The translations under genes and the position numbers were made by a program. Of a DNA stretch of 64,000 nucleotides, positions 62,962 through 64,000 are shown piece by piece (the stretch's first letter is position 1; the number at the start of each line of letters is the position of its first letter). Origin of the DNA: Lachnospiraceae bacterium (GTDB lineage: Bacteria > Bacillota > Clostridia > Lachnospirales > Lachnospiraceae); assembly GCA_014804445.1 (NCBI GenBank), contig JAAUZU010000008.1, forward strand, positions 92,767-156,766, given 5' to 3'. The notes under the pieces are model-generated. The model was not told where the DNA came from, did not search any database, and worked only from the letters and a program-made list of their open reading frames with translations.

Positions 62962-63165
62962 GTCCTGTATAAAATATTTAATAAAAAGTAAAGAAATGAT
63001 ACAAAGAGGATACAAAAATAAGGAAAATGAAGTACAAGGATTGCTATTTTGGAAAAACATACCGCTTGAGAGAAGTATTCTCTGTTCTGTATACTGAAAA
63101 ATGAAAGAACGGAGGAACTTCATAAAAAAATAAGAAATTAGCGGCATTTCAGCAGAGTTTATGCC

Positions 63166-63194
63166 TTGTATGAGTCCGACGGAAATGATATAAT
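63166..63194 (+). promoter_or_regulatory. Promoter of the acidic repeat protein gene
   Basis: TTGTAT at 63166-63171, a 17-base spacer ending in TGA and TATAAT at 63189-63194, again with a TG-extended -10. Start codon follows 45 bases later. Confidence 0.6.
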
Positions 63195-63239
63195 GTTACA
63201 GAATTGTTAAGAGCCAAATACAGAAAGGTATGTGACAGG

Positions 63240-64000
63240 ATGAAGAAATTGTTTAACCACACGAAACGGGATTATAAAGCAGACAAAAATCTCGAGTGGG
63301 ATGATTTGGAATATACGGAAGAATTTGAAGATGAAGTCTTTGAGGGGGATGGGGACGAAGAATTCTACTACAGCGATGAGGAAGCCGGTGAGGAAGTCTA
63401 TGATGATGCCGAGGGCGAATTTTACGAAGAAGATGTAGAAGAGCCGGAGTACTATGAGGATGAGTATTACGAAGAAGCGGCAGAGGAAGAGGAGTATTAC
63501 GAGGCGGAATCGGAAGAGACTTACGATGAGGAGGCCGTAGACGAGGAAGTGTACTACGAGGCGGAATCGGAAGAGGCTTACGATGAGGAAGCAGTGGACG
63601 AGGAAGTCTACTATGAGGCGGAATCAGAAGAGGCAGATTACGAGGAGGCCGTAGACGGGGAAGTCTACTATGAAGCGGAATCAGACGGGGCGTTTTACGG
63701 CGAGGAAATTGTAGAGGAAGAAGTGTACTACGAGGCAGAGTCAGATGCAGAGGGGTATGATGAGGAAACCTACTATTATGAAGAGGACTCTGCGGAAGTA
63801 TATGGGGATGAAGAACCTGTAGACGAGTATTACGAAGCGGAGGACGGCGAATCTCTTTACGATGATTTTTATGAAGAGGATGAGGACGAAGAAGAGGAAG
63901 AGGAGCAGGAAAAGATTCTTCCATGGAGCGCCATGTCCGACAAGAACTTCTTTCAAAAAATGTGGTATTCCCTTGTGCATATGAGCACAATGGATAAGGT
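63240..64000 (+). CDS. Acidic, tyrosine-rich repeat protein (3'-truncated by window)
   Basis: Open from ATG 63240 to the window edge (about 253 residues); it is missing from the ORF track because no stop is reached. The first 18 residues are basic (MKKLFNHTKRDYKADK), then about 200 residues are dominated by Glu, Asp and Tyr with a 19-residue repeat. From about residue 225 the sequence turns ordinary (KILPWSAMSDKNFFQ...). GAAAGG and ACAGG lie upstream of the ATG. Own promoter at 63166. Probably a cytosolic acidic tail ahead of a membrane or regulatory domain beyond the window; no family recognised. Confidence 0.72.
   Translation, partial: MKKLFNHTKRDYKADKNLEWDDLEYTEEFEDEVFEGDGDEEFYYSDEEAGEEVYDDAEGEFYEEDVEEPEYYEDEYYEEAAEEEEYYEAESEETYDEEAVDEEVYYEAESEEAYDEEAVDEEVYYEAESEEADYEEAVDGEVYYEAESDGAFYGEEIVEEEVYYEAESDAEGYDEETYYYEEDSAEVYGDEEPVDEYYEAEDGESLYDDFYEEDEDEEEEEEQEKILPWSAMSDKNFFQKMWYSLVHMSTMDK
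63492..63779 (+). repeat. 57-bp in-frame tandem repeats in the acidic protein
   Basis: Units begin at 63492, 63549, 63606, 63663 and 63723, giving a 57-base period with one 60-base unit. Each encodes about 19 residues starting (E/V)YYEAES and ending in EEAVDEE or a variant. Units two and three are closest. Copy number may vary between strains. Confidence 0.85.

Larger units (their letters stand above)
62848..63239. other. Divergent intergenic region
   Basis: 392 AT-rich bases between the - strand SGNH-like gene and the + strand acidic repeat gene. It contains one promoter for each direction (separate entries), a short palindrome AGAGAA-GTA-TTCTCT at 63069-63083, and a GCCGC/GCGGC hairpin near 62887-62899 in the - strand leader. 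No credible gene is seen; the 69-residue - strand ORF in the track covers the promoters. Confidence 0.6.

Noticed and set aside
62938-63147. 69-residue hydrophobic - strand ORF in the divergent gap
   Set aside because: No ribosome site, and it covers the proposed - strand promoter; the region reads as regulatory.
63253-63990. 245-residue - strand ORF rich in Pro, His and Arg
   Set aside because: It is the mirror of the acidic Glu/Asp/Tyr repeats on the + strand. The + strand frame has a start, ribosome site and promoter and is open to the window edge.
1-64000. CRISPR array, tRNA/rRNA, insertion sequence or prophage
   Set aside because: No regularly spaced direct repeats, no tRNA-like or rRNA stretches, and no transposase or integrase motifs were seen. 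The only tandem repeats are the coding 57-bp units.

Overview
The window is almost entirely one large surface-glycan biosynthesis locus of a low-to-mid GC Firmicute, most likely a gut Lachnospiraceae (Clostridia). That assignment is inference: it rests on AGGAGG-type ribosome binding sites, short operon spacings, TagG/TagH-like export genes and general protein flavour. There is no rRNA or other taxonomic marker. Nearly all genes lie on the + strand and are packed head-to-tail, often with ATGA or GTGA overlaps. Exceptions are one acyltransferase at 22.9-23.9 kb and a GDSL-like lipoprotein-type gene at 61.9-62.8 kb, both on the - strand.

Layout. (1) 0-6.8 kb: the 3' part of a WbpA/TviB-type UDP-sugar dehydrogenase, two GT2 enzymes, a polytopic protein, and an MBOAT O-acyltransferase with its SGNH-like partner. 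(2) 6.8-11.8 kb: a WbpP-type 4-epimerase, a sugar N-formyltransferase, a deacetylase and a double GT4 fusion. (3) 11.9-16.5 kb: a deacetylase, GT2, an alpha-1,2-fucosyltransferase (GT11) overlapping a GT6 enzyme of the ABO blood-group transferase family, and GT2. (4) 16.5-22.7 kb: GT2, PIG-L deacetylase, ATP-grasp ligase, a shortened BCCT-like membrane protein, epimerase, GT2. (5) 22.7-31.5 kb: reverse acyltransferase, GtrII-like protein, 2-epimerase-like protein, GT2, Wzx flippase, GT-C-like protein. (6) 31.6-50.2 kb: GtrB-like GT2, Wzm/Wzt-type ABC exporter, deacetylase-like protein, pyruvyltransferase-like protein, radical SAM, GT4, DUF362, ATP-grasp, two asparagine synthase-like amidotransferases, TupA-like ATP-grasp, acyltransferase and others. 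(7) 50.2-52.9 kb: a second MBOAT/SGNH pair. (8) 53-61.9 kb: PseB-type 4,6-dehydratase, an orphan PRTase-like protein, a bifunctional fucokinase/GDP-fucose pyrophosphorylase (FKP), GNAT, WecE-type aminotransferase and two membrane proteins, closed by a strong terminator. (9) The right edge holds the - strand GDSL-like protein and the start of a very acidic, Tyr-rich repeat protein.

How it fits together. The dehydrogenase, the WbpP-type epimerase and two amidotransferases suggest a GalNAcA-type, possibly amidated, uronic acid. FKP would make GDP-fucose from scavenged fucose for GT11, and the GT6 enzyme would then cap the fucosylated galactose. Together these predict a blood-group A- or B-like terminal determinant. 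Three ATP-grasp ligases (one TupA-like), a PIG-L deacetylase and the amidotransferases point to amino-acid or amide decoration. MBOAT, AT3 and GNAT enzymes predict extensive acylation. Both a Wzx flippase and a Wzm/Wzt exporter are present. No initiating phosphoglycosyltransferase, Wzz/tyrosine kinase or GDP-fucose de novo genes (gmd/fcl) are in the window.

Promoters can be read between modules. Five share a TGACT -35, a 17-bp spacer and a TG-extended -10, so the locus looks like several transcription units with a common promoter style rather than one operon.
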